A stretch of 64,000 nucleotides of DNA from contig JABSPZ010000007.1 of NCBI GenBank assembly GCA_013213785.1, positions 310,001-374,000 of the forward strand, read 5' to 3'. The first letter of the stretch is position 1; each line of letters opens with the position of its first letter. Under the pieces are notes generated by a model that was given only the letters and a program-made list of their open reading frames with translations, had not been told where the DNA came from and did no database searches. The translations under genes were made by a program, and so were the position numbers. Positions 30,561-38,369 of the stretch are shown here, one piece after another. Source of the stretch: Henriciella sp. (GTDB lineage Bacteria; Pseudomonadota; Alphaproteobacteria; Caulobacterales; Hyphomonadaceae).

Positions 30561-30914
30561 ATGGTCCTTATGAGCGGTTTTGCGAACACCCCAGAGCCCC
30601 CTTATTACGCGGTCATCTTCACGAGTACGCTCGGAGATGACGACAATGGCTATGATGCGATGGGTCAGGCCATGGTGGACCTGGCCCAGCACCAACCTGG
30701 CTTCCTCGGCATCGAAACCACGCGCGGCGCTGATGGGCTCGGTATGACAGTGTCATATTGGAAAGATGAGGCCAGCATTCAGGCCTGGAAAGCGCAGTCT
30801 CAACACATGCTGGCGCAGAAGAATGGCATTGAACGATGGTATTCCCACTATGAGCTTCGCGTCGCCAAAATCGAACGCGCTTATAGCGGTCCATACGGAC
30901 GCAGCGTCGGCTAG
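30561..30914 (+). CDS. Antibiotic-biosynthesis-monooxygenase-fold (ABM) protein
   Basis: YYAVIFTSTL..YDAMGQAMVDLAQHQPGFLGIETTRGADGLGMTVSYWKDEASIQAWKAQSQHMLAQKNG; ATG at 30570 possible. Confidence 0.83.
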   Translation: MVLMSGFANTPEPPYYAVIFTSTLGDDDNGYDAMGQAMVDLAQHQPGFLGIETTRGADGLGMTVSYWKDEASIQAWKAQSQHMLAQKNGIERWYSHYELRVAKIERAYSGPYGRSVG

Positions 30915-31693
30915 ATCGGGTCCGCCGTGATCACATAATCAGACCCATGCGCCAAACCCTTCTCGGTCGCGATCAGGGCCAATGCCTCATTGCGCAAAGC
31001 TTCGCCCCAGTCTGAAAGCGCTTGCGCTGCGTTTCGATCTCGAACGCGTTTGAGTGCAGCGAGGCTGAGGTCAATCTGTGTACGGACAAACCGTTCTTTG
31101 TAGCGTGTCGGAAAGTGTTTGATGCCGCGCGGTTTGAATCCAGATCGGGTTAACTGATCGAGCACCCAGGCCGATGGATACTAGCGATATGGCAGCTCAC
31201 CAGATAGGAGCAAGCAAGCATCACGAAAGCGGCCAATTTGCCAGACCAAACGCCCCGCTTCTGTCGAAGGCTCATTCTCCGGCACATATGGCTCCGCGCC
31301 CGTGATATAGAGGACCTTCCCCGTCACAGGGCGTAGGCGCGCAAACAAATTGGGTTGGAAGTAAGGCGCAAACCCTTCAACCGCGCCGAGCAAATAGTCC
31401 GCCAAGACCGTATCGTAGACCTCGCGTTTCAACAGATCGGCTTTCGCCCAATTGCCGAGCAGAATTTGATCTTGGGGTCGGCGGAGACCATCGGTCGCCT
31501 CACGCATCCTCTCCGCGTCTCGCGGCGCACCCGTAACAGCCGTCCATCGCGCCGTGTCGAGCTGTGCCACCAAGCTCAGCGAATGCACCCCAGATCCGGC
31601 ATCCAAAAAAGATCCCCAGGGACGTTGATCTTGTTCGTCCTCGATGTGTGAGAAGAACTTAGATGGCCGAACTTTTTTTACAGGGCGTGTCAT
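30911..31693 (-). pseudogene. SAM-dependent methyltransferase-like gene interrupted by an in-frame TAG (complement of 31181-31183)
   Basis: ORFs 31181-31693 and 30911-31165 are in the same reverse frame; continuous reading is ...LLLSGELPYR*YPSAWVLDQLTRSGFKPRGIKHFPTRYKERFVRTQIDLS.... Upstream part has a DAGSGVHSLSLVAQL motif-I-like segment. Confidence 0.8.
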
Positions 31694-32091
31694 TCGGCCG
31701 ACGGCTCCACGCGGGCCGGTTCTGTTGTGTTTGGCCGCGAGTCCGTGCGCCAGAGAAACAGGCCTAATCCGATCAATCCAAATTGCACCAGAATGCGGAT
31801 CGATGCCGCGACCGGAACCTCAAAGACAGGGTCTGGCCGAAAGAAATCCCAGACGTGAAGCGGCAAGAAACCGACACACAGTATCGCAAAACAGAGACCG
31901 GCGACCGCTCTTAATTTTGGAACTAAAATCGCGGCTCCAATCGCGATCTCGATCACACCGGACGCGTAAACCACCGCCAGTTTTGGAAACATATATGGGA
32001 CGATTTGAAAGAAGAATTCCGGTGTCACCAGATGCGCAACGCCGCCTACAAGCATCCAAAGCGCAATGATAGAGATCGCAAAAATACGCAT
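31690..32091 (-). CDS. DoxX-like small membrane protein
   Basis: MRIFAISIIALWMLVGGVAHLVTPEFFFQIVPYMFPKLAVVYASGVIEIAIGAAILVPKLRAVAG. Confidence 0.82.
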   Translation of the reverse strand: MRIFAISIIALWMLVGGVAHLVTPEFFFQIVPYMFPKLAVVYASGVIEIAIGAAILVPKLRAVAGLCFAILCVGFLPLHVWDFFRPDPVFEVPVAASIRILVQFGLIGLGLFLWRTDSRPNTTEPARVEPSAE

Positions 32092-32259
32092 AGAGACTCT
32101 CCGGTAATCTTGATCAGCGTTAGACGGCCGACGTGACATCCCGTGTAGCGACGTCATTCGCAATCGCAAAGCCACCAGAGTGATTTGAGCAACTTATATC
32201 TCGTTCAAATTCATGGCATATTGGACTTGAAAGAATGCATTCGATCAGAGGGGCGTTTC

Positions 32260-32700
32260 ATGCTCGATCTCATTATCAGCGGACTCTTTTTGGCAAATGC
32301 GATCTTGTACGGATTGGGGTTTGTCGCGTTTTATCTTCGTCGGGACGTGTTCGCCAAAGTTGTTGTTCCCATCCAAGCTGATCGCATAAATTCAGCGTAT
32401 GAAGCGGTGATAGAGTCAGGGCGCTTCATGGGCGGCTTTAATTTTGCGCTATCCGCATAGAATATCGCTTTGTTCTTCAATGTCGGAGGTCTCGAAACAC
32501 CGGCTCAACTATCTCTTATTCTGGCGTTCAACGCATTGGCGCACGGGTCGCAATTTTTTGGAAATGTTCCGATGGCGCTTAAAAATATGCGGGGCGGCGG
32601 ACTCTGGAATGTGTTCAAGGGCGTGATGTTGCAGATTTTTGTGTTCGACTTTGTTTTGATGGTCGGGAATTTCTGGATGGCCCTAGCGCTCTTGGTTTAG
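32260..32700 (+). pseudogene. DUF1304-like membrane protein gene interrupted by an in-frame TAG (32458-32460)
   Basis: MLDLIISGLFLANAILYGLGFVAFYLRRDVFAKV...GRFMGGFNFALSA*NIALFFNVGG...AFNALAHGSQFFGNVPMAL...; both ORFs share the same frame with no other lesion. Confidence 0.8.
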
Positions 32701-32726
32701 ATCCGCCGTCAGATCGATAAGCGCCG

Positions 32727-33581
32727 CTAGGCGTCCGTCAGAGCCTGCTGAACACTTGCGCGATAAGACCGGCTCGCTTGCTGCTCACTGCCATCCTCGA
32801 GCACGATAGAGGCGCTTCCATCTCCATTTGGGTGCAGAGCCTTGATATCGGATTTGTGCACGATGCAGGACCGGTGAATACGGATATGATTCTGCCCCGC
32901 CGCTGCGAGGAGCTGCTCCAGGTCTGACAGCGTCATCCGAACCAGGAGTTCTTTATTCGCAAGTTGGATCTCGACATAATTCGCCGCCGATTTCGCCAGA
33001 CGCACATCCTCCGCATCCACAACATAAATCCGCCCCCCAGATGTGAGCGTCAGACGCCCGCTTTCCTTCGCCTCGGCCTGACGGCCTTCTTTATTGAGGC
33101 GTTGCCGGGCGACAAAACGGCCAAACCAAAAAATCGAGGTCAGTAGCAGGAACGTATAAGCGTCTTTCTGTAGCTCATAGAACCAGATGAGGGGCTGATC
33201 GAGCCCGAAAACATAGGGTCCATCAAAGAGGATCGGCCATCCGGTCTTCCGAAGGGCAACCATGGCAAGGACGTGAAGCGTTCCAAAGATCAGAAAACCG
33301 ATCGCGAACCCAAAAACGGATCTCTTCCAGGACTCTGTCGTCAGCGGAAACCGCGTCAGCAATGCCGGAACAATCAAGGCCAGCAACGCGACGATGATAT
33401 GACTGGTCAGTTGGGTGAACCAAAACACGAGCGCGGGCTCGCTGCTCCCGGTTCGGACGGCATCAATTTGTGTGGACGTAGAAAGCGTGATCCAGGACAG
33501 GAATGTGAACGCAAGAACCAGTTTGTAGCTGGTCCGGTCGGCCTGCTTTTCAGCCGCAATATCCTCAGAGATCACACTCAT
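32727..33581 (-). CDS. Membrane-anchored LytTR-family DNA-binding transcriptional regulator
   Basis: About four hydrophobic segments then LytTR domain GGRIYVVDAEDVRLAKSAANYVEIQLANKELLVRMTLSDLEQLL...HIRIHRSCIVHKSDI. Confidence 0.9.
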   Translation of the reverse strand: MSVISEDIAAEKQADRTSYKLVLAFTFLSWITLSTSTQIDAVRTGSSEPALVFWFTQLTSHIIVALLALIVPALLTRFPLTTESWKRSVFGFAIGFLIFGTLHVLAMVALRKTGWPILFDGPYVFGLDQPLIWFYELQKDAYTFLLLTSIFWFGRFVARQRLNKEGRQAEAKESGRLTLTSGGRIYVVDAEDVRLAKSAANYVEIQLANKELLVRMTLSDLEQLLAAAGQNHIRIHRSCIVHKSDIKALHPNGDGSASIVLEDGSEQQASRSYRASVQQALTDA

Positions 33582-33634
33582 AGTTTGCCTATGCCGTGTC
33601 TTGAATGAAGTTCGCAAGTAGGCCCTATCTGAAT

Positions 33635-33713
33635 TTCATCCCAGCCTGCTGTATTTCGTCCCAAACGCGCTCCATTCATCCCACCCACCTGTCACAGACC
33701 CCATTTGGGATGA
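33635..33713. promoter_or_regulatory. Three direct repeats TTC(A/G)TCCCA at 33635, 33655 and 33675 plus an inverted copy TGGGATGA at 33706
   Basis: Exact 20-bp period read from sequence in the intergenic region between divergent LytTR and acyltransferase genes. Confidence 0.8.
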
Positions 33714-33764
33714 CGGGAAACGCCCGGCTGTCGATAGTTATCAGATCGAAAAGGAGACCGCCAA

Positions 33765-34961
33765 ATGTCGTCAGTTCAACAGCGCCGTTATGATCTAGAT
33801 TGGTTGCGCATCCTCGCGTTCGGACTTCTGATTTTTTATCATATAGGGATGTTCTTTGTGAGCTGGGACTTTCACGTGAAGAGCGTTCACTCGGGCCCGG
33901 TCATCGAACCGGCGATGAAGCTGGTCAATCCATGGCGTATGACGGTCTTGTTTCTGATCTCCGGGGTCGCTTTGCGGTTTGCAATGGACAAAGCCCCCCT
34001 CGGTCATTTTGCGTGGGCCCGGTTCTGGAGACTCTTCCTACCTCTGGTCTTTGGCGTGCTTGTCATTGTGGCGCCGCAGTCTTGGTTGGAACTGTTGGAA
34101 AAAGGGGAAACCCAAGCCGGCTTTTTGTTCTTTTACGGGGACTACCTCTCCGCCAGCACGGACTATTCCATCATACTGCCGACCTGGAACCACCTTTGGT
34201 ATGTCGCCTATCTGATCATTTACACGTTCATATTGATCGCGCTTTACCCCCTCGTGACGCGGCTTTCGCGCGCCATCGGTCCTCTTACGTCTCGCTCACC
34301 GCTGCTGTTTCTTGCGGTTGCCCTTGTGCCCGTTGTCCTCTTCGCCCTGCACGATCTCTGGCTGGAAGATGTGTTCCCTTCGACGCATGCGCTGGTCGAT
34401 GATTGGGGAAATCACGCACTCTATTTCCCGTTCTTGCTGATCGCATTTCTGGCGGCAAAGTCAGAGCGCATCTGGGCAATCATGGACCGGTTCTACAAAC
34501 CAGCGATTGTTCTCGCTATAACACTCGCGGCTTGGCAGCTTTTTGTGTGGTCGCTGAGTGAAGCCGACATTGCTGATGTTCCATTCCTCGAGCTCATCGC
34601 GCTAGTCCACATGATGGTCGAGCCCATCTATGCCTGGGCATGCATCCTGGTCGCGTTTGGTCTGGTTCGACGTTTTGCAAACCGGCCCAGCAAAGCGCTC
34701 AGCTATATGACCGAAGCGATTTTCCCATGGTATATTTTGCATCAGACCTTCATCGTGATCTTCGGGTTTTGGCTGACGCGCCAGGGGCTCTCACCGATGC
34801 TGGAATTTGGACTGATAACGGTACTGACGTTCGCCAGTTGCCACTTGGTCCACGAATACATCATCCGCAGATCTGGGGTCTTACGCCCGCTATTTGGTTT
34901 GAAGGCACGTGACAGCGCGAAGGACCGCTTGATTTCTAGGGCAGCGACGGGATCAGCCTAA
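33765..34961 (+). CDS. Acyltransferase family 3 (OpgC-like) membrane protein
   Basis: RRYDLDWLRILAFGLLIFYHIGMFF...RMTVLFLISGVALRFAM...NHLWYVAYLIIYTFILIALYP...YILHQTFIVIFGFWL. Confidence 0.9.
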   Translation: MSSVQQRRYDLDWLRILAFGLLIFYHIGMFFVSWDFHVKSVHSGPVIEPAMKLVNPWRMTVLFLISGVALRFAMDKAPLGHFAWARFWRLFLPLVFGVLVIVAPQSWLELLEKGETQAGFLFFYGDYLSASTDYSIILPTWNHLWYVAYLIIYTFILIALYPLVTRLSRAIGPLTSRSPLLFLAVALVPVVLFALHDLWLEDVFPSTHALVDDWGNHALYFPFLLIAFLAAKSERIWAIMDRFYKPAIVLAITLAAWQLFVWSLSEADIADVPFLELIALVHMMVEPIYAWACILVAFGLVRRFANRPSKALSYMTEAIFPWYILHQTFIVIFGFWLTRQGLSPMLEFGLITVLTFASCHLVHEYIIRRSGVLRPLFGLKARDSAKDRLISRAATGSA

Positions 34962-35069
34962 ACAGGCACGGTGCACTGACATGGCCGCCTGCAAGTTGGG
35001 ACAATGACCCCAGATATTGTTCCAGCTTCTGTTCCTTGCTTAGTTGGGCTGGGAAGCGAGGAGGCAGCC

Positions 35070-35501
35070 ATGACCGATTTCGAAATCGTCAATCAGATTA
35101 CGGATACGATGAGCTTATTTCTGCAGGGGTTCGGTTTGTTGAGCTCTGTGATTTTTGCCTACATCACCGGCGCATTTTATTTTCTCCACCGCGCCCCGTT
35201 CTTCACAAAGCTTGTCTCGTTTCTGTTCCTCGTGTTCGCGGCGACCTTCATCCTGATCAATATGCTTGGCGCGTTTTATCACTATATGGCGCTGGCCGAT
35301 CAGGTGGATCAACAAGTCGCTCAGGGGTCCGTTTCGCTGCTGATTGAGGCGGTTCAAACAGGGCGGACACGCCCTATGGCCATCGGTGGCTTATGGACCG
35401 TTGGACCCGTGATTATGGGAACGCTGGCAATGTGCTTTTGGATGACCTTCTTCTGGGCCCCTCCAAAATCCGAGAAGTCAGATACAGATTCAGAGAGCTA
35501 A
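35070..35501 (+). CDS. Hypothetical membrane protein
   Basis: MTDFEIVNQITDTMSLFLQGFGLLSSVIFAYITGAFYFLHRAPFF...; several hydrophobic helices. Confidence 0.7.
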   Translation: MTDFEIVNQITDTMSLFLQGFGLLSSVIFAYITGAFYFLHRAPFFTKLVSFLFLVFAATFILINMLGAFYHYMALADQVDQQVAQGSVSLLIEAVQTGRTRPMAIGGLWTVGPVIMGTLAMCFWMTFFWAPPKSEKSDTDSES

Positions 35502-35539
35502 ACCTGCTTCAGCGTGAGCGTCCGAAAACGCCTGCCGAT

Positions 35540-36703
35540 TCAATTGGTCATCGCAACACACGCATTTAATCGCTCAGCTGGGGTCTCAAAGTCCAGTGTT
35601 TTTCTCGGGCGTTCGTTCAGTGATCTGGCGATCTTGTTGAGCTCGCCTTGAGTGAACTTTGATAGATCTGTTCCTTTGGGAAGGTACTGTCGCAGGAGAC
35701 GGTTCGTGTTTTCGTTGGTGCCGCGCTGCCAAGGGCTTTGCGGATCGCAGAAATAGACGTCGATATTGGTCTCCATGGTGAACCGCCGATGGTCTGCGAG
35801 TTCATGGCCTCTATCCCAGGTCAGTGACTTATAGAGCTCGCTCGGCAGTCGCCTGGACTGTTTGATCAATGCATTGACGACGGTTTCGGTATGACGACCG
35901 GAGAGCTTGGCCAGCATCACATAGCGCGAGTGACGTTCGACCAGTGTGGCGACAAAGCTATTGTTTGGCCCGCAGATCAGGTCTCCCTCCCAGTGCCCCG
36001 GCACTGCGCGGTCTTCGACTGAAGCTGGGCGTTCACTGATCGACACAGCGCCCTTGATCTGCCCACGTGGGTCTTTGTTCACCTTCTTGTACCGCGAGCC
36101 TCTGAGCTGACGTTTTGATCGTAGATACTGAACCAGCTCTTTCTTTAGAGCCCCGCGCGCCTGAACATACAGGCTCTTATAGATCGTCTCATGTGACACG
36201 TGCATCGCCTCTTGGGCCGGGTATCTGCGCTTTAGCCAACCAGCAATTTGCTCTGGTGACCAATCGCGCTTCAACTTGAAAATAACAGCTTGCCGCAATC
36301 GACCATTGAGCACCAGCTTGCAGCGCTTAGGGCGCAAGGCCTGCTTCCAAGCGCGTTTGTCTGCTAGCACCGCACGATACCGACGCCGGCCACCATTGCG
36401 TCTGATCTCACGGCTAATTGTGGAAGGAGATCGACCGAGTGCGCGCGCAATCGCCCGTACGGTTTGGCCAGCAACCAAACCTCGGGAGATCTCTTCGCGC
36501 CCTGCTAGCGTCAATGCCGAAGGAGCCCGCTTGCGCTCAACTGGAGTGTACCCGCCAGTTGACCGGATGTGCTTGAAAATGCTCGACGATGGCTTGCCAA
36601 ACACACGCCCGATCGACTTCATCTGCTCGCCGCGTCGCCATCGCTCCCACAGCTCAGCCTTTTGAGCCGGTGTAAATCCAACCCGTACGTATTTCTTCCT
36701 CAT
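35540..36703 (-). CDS. IS30-family transposase
   Basis: HTH region RAIARALGRSPSTISREIRRNGG; DDE core GHWEGDLICGPNNSFVATLVERHSRYVMLAKL...LTWDRGHELADHRRFTMETNIDVYFCDPQSPWQRGTNENTNRLLRQYLPKGTDLS. Confidence 0.96.
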   Translation of the reverse strand: MRKKYVRVGFTPAQKAELWERWRRGEQMKSIGRVFGKPSSSIFKHIRSTGGYTPVERKRAPSALTLAGREEISRGLVAGQTVRAIARALGRSPSTISREIRRNGGRRRYRAVLADKRAWKQALRPKRCKLVLNGRLRQAVIFKLKRDWSPEQIAGWLKRRYPAQEAMHVSHETIYKSLYVQARGALKKELVQYLRSKRQLRGSRYKKVNKDPRGQIKGAVSISERPASVEDRAVPGHWEGDLICGPNNSFVATLVERHSRYVMLAKLSGRHTETVVNALIKQSRRLPSELYKSLTWDRGHELADHRRFTMETNIDVYFCDPQSPWQRGTNENTNRLLRQYLPKGTDLSKFTQGELNKIARSLNERPRKTLDFETPAERLNACVAMTN

Positions 36704-36750
36704 AGATCATGCTCCACATACTCTAACTAAAGTATGTGTTGCGACGACCC
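35546..36750. mobile_element. IS30-family insertion sequence (boundaries approximate)
   Basis: Imperfect terminal inverted repeats: left GGTCATCGCAACACA (35546-35560), right complement GGTCGTCGCAACACA (36736-36750), 14/15 identical, flanking the transposase. Confidence 0.85.
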
Positions 36751-37203
36751 ATTGAGATCACAGCCACAGAACAGTCACTCACCCTACCCTCAATCCGACC
36801 CACTCCGGCGCCCGATATGCTTATCCCCATCTCCTCCTGATGAGAGGCTTGTCCGGATCGGCTGGATTGAGGGGGAGAGTGGCGGTCTGGTGGCTGGGCT
36901 TGGGGCTCCGAACCCCTTTTGCTTGGTGCCAGCCGGGGGAGCTCAGCCCGTCTGTCCGATGACAGGCGGCGAGGGTCGAACCTGTAAGAGCAATCCCCCC
37001 GGAGTTGCCTCGGACATTGTGATCCGAGGGACCAAAGTTGAAAACATGCCGCCATGGGCGCGCTTTGACCAAGCGCTATAAGGCCGCCTCGAGAGAGCGG
37101 CAGTTCGCTTCGCGTTTGTTCCAAGCGCGCCCAGTCTCTTATCGCCAGACGCCGACGGGCGGTCTGGGTGTTGGTGCTGGGATAATGGCTTAGATTGCGT
37201 CTT

Positions 37204-37295
37204 CCTCGACCGCGGAGCGGTCTGAGGACCAAACTCGACATCCTGCAAAGATGAGACGCATTTGGAGATGGGCCCGCAGACAGCCTGAGGCTGTC
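37204..37295. repeat. Two short GC-rich palindromes in a non-coding stretch
   Basis: GACCGC-GGA-GCGGTC (37208-37222, extendable to CCTC...GAGG) and GACAGCC-TGA-GGCTGTC (37279-37295). Confidence 0.6.
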
Positions 37296-37424
37296 GAGGG
37301 TGACGTCCAGAACGTGACGGATTGGATTTTATAACAGTACAAATATATAATAAAAACAATACTCTATAGATTTCTCCGCGCGCCTATGCTAAATCGAATT
37401 CGGAGAGAAGTTTGGAGAGCCGCT

Positions 37425-37841
37425 ATGCGCACCCTTATCGTTTCGGGACTTTTATTTGCGGGGCTGAGCGCCTGCGCGGTTGCGCCGAAGGATCACGCCG
37501 CCGAGGTTCATCAGGATCATGCGCATGTGCACGGAGATGGCTGCGGGCATGCGCGGGTCTGGCACAATGATCACTGGGATTATCTGCACGATGGGCATCT
37601 GCATTTTGTCCATGGCGATCATGTTGATGAACATGTTCTAGACGTCAGCGAAACCAACCCGGATGGCGAGGCGCCTATGGATCCGGCGGCGCATGCTGAT
37701 CATATGCACGGCGCCGATGACGGGCACCTGATGATCCGTCACGGGGATCACATGGACTATATCCATGACGGCCACTTGCACCATGTTCACGGCGATCATG
37801 TCGATGATCATGGACCGGTGACGATTGAAGCGAACGGCTAA
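37425..37841 (+). CDS. Histidine-rich putative metal-binding lipoprotein with duplicated motif
   Basis: MRTLIVSGLLFAGLSACAVAP lipobox; HNDHWDYLHDGHLHFVHGDHVDEH and HGDHMDYIHDGHLHHVHGDHVDDH. Confidence 0.85.
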   Translation: MRTLIVSGLLFAGLSACAVAPKDHAAEVHQDHAHVHGDGCGHARVWHNDHWDYLHDGHLHFVHGDHVDEHVLDVSETNPDGEAPMDPAAHADHMHGADDGHLMIRHGDHMDYIHDGHLHHVHGDHVDDHGPVTIEANG

Positions 37842-37879
37842 GCCGTGCCCCTAAAATTAAGGATTGGTTTGGCCGGGCC

Positions 37880-38299
37880 TTATGCGTCCGGCCAAAGAAC
37901 TTCTGGGTTCTTCATCGTCTTGATCTCGAGAACATTATTGTTCGGGTCGGCGATGAAGAAGGTTTCCTGCTCATACTTACCGCCTTCGAACCGGCGATAA
38001 GGATCATCAATATAGGTGAGGCCCGCAGCAGCGATCCGGTCTTTGACAGCGTCAAAGTCTTCTTGCGTGAGATGGATACCAAAGTGAGGGACCAAGACTG
38101 CGCCCATGTCGACGTCGTGACGGACGTTTGGGAGTTGCTCTTCGCTCTGGTGAAGCGTCAGCTCATTGCCCCAAAAGTTCACGTCGACCCAGCGACCAAC
38201 CTCGCGATTGCCCAGCTTACACCCGAGGACGTCGGTATAGAATTTGACCGTCGTTTCGAGATCACCCGCCGGAATCGCCAAATGAAGGACAGCAGACAT
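37880..38299 (-). CDS. Glyoxalase/VOC family protein
   Basis: LHLAIPAGDLETTVKFYTDVLGCKLGNREVGRWVDVNFWGNELTLHQ...HFGIHLTQEDFDAVKDRI...FFIADPNNNVLEIKTM. Confidence 0.9.
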   Translation of the reverse strand: MSAVLHLAIPAGDLETTVKFYTDVLGCKLGNREVGRWVDVNFWGNELTLHQSEEQLPNVRHDVDMGAVLVPHFGIHLTQEDFDAVKDRIAAAGLTYIDDPYRRFEGGKYEQETFFIADPNNNVLEIKTMKNPEVLWPDA

Positions 38300-38369
38300 G
38301 AAATTTCCCCTATTGGTCATATTTGCAACTAAATAACCAACTTATGGAGAGTCTGGGAAGGAAAATTCC

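Noticed and set aside
31181-32460. Genome-wide TAG recoding (e.g. pyrrolysine-like) as explanation of the two amber codons
   Set aside because: Several confident genes in the window end with TAG at sensible C-termini (tolB, cpoB, HPr, B12 mutase), so TAG acts as a normal stop.
36970-36990. GGTCGAACCTG looked like a tRNA T-arm
   Set aside because: No matching acceptor stem, anticodon arm or cloverleaf around it.
36723-37241. 172-aa minus-strand ORF (and overlapping ORFs 36734-37081, 36943-37359) next to the IS element
   Set aside because: Composition (Arg/Ser/Pro-rich, low complexity), overlap with the IS right end and competing frames suggest spurious ORFs in non-coding DNA.
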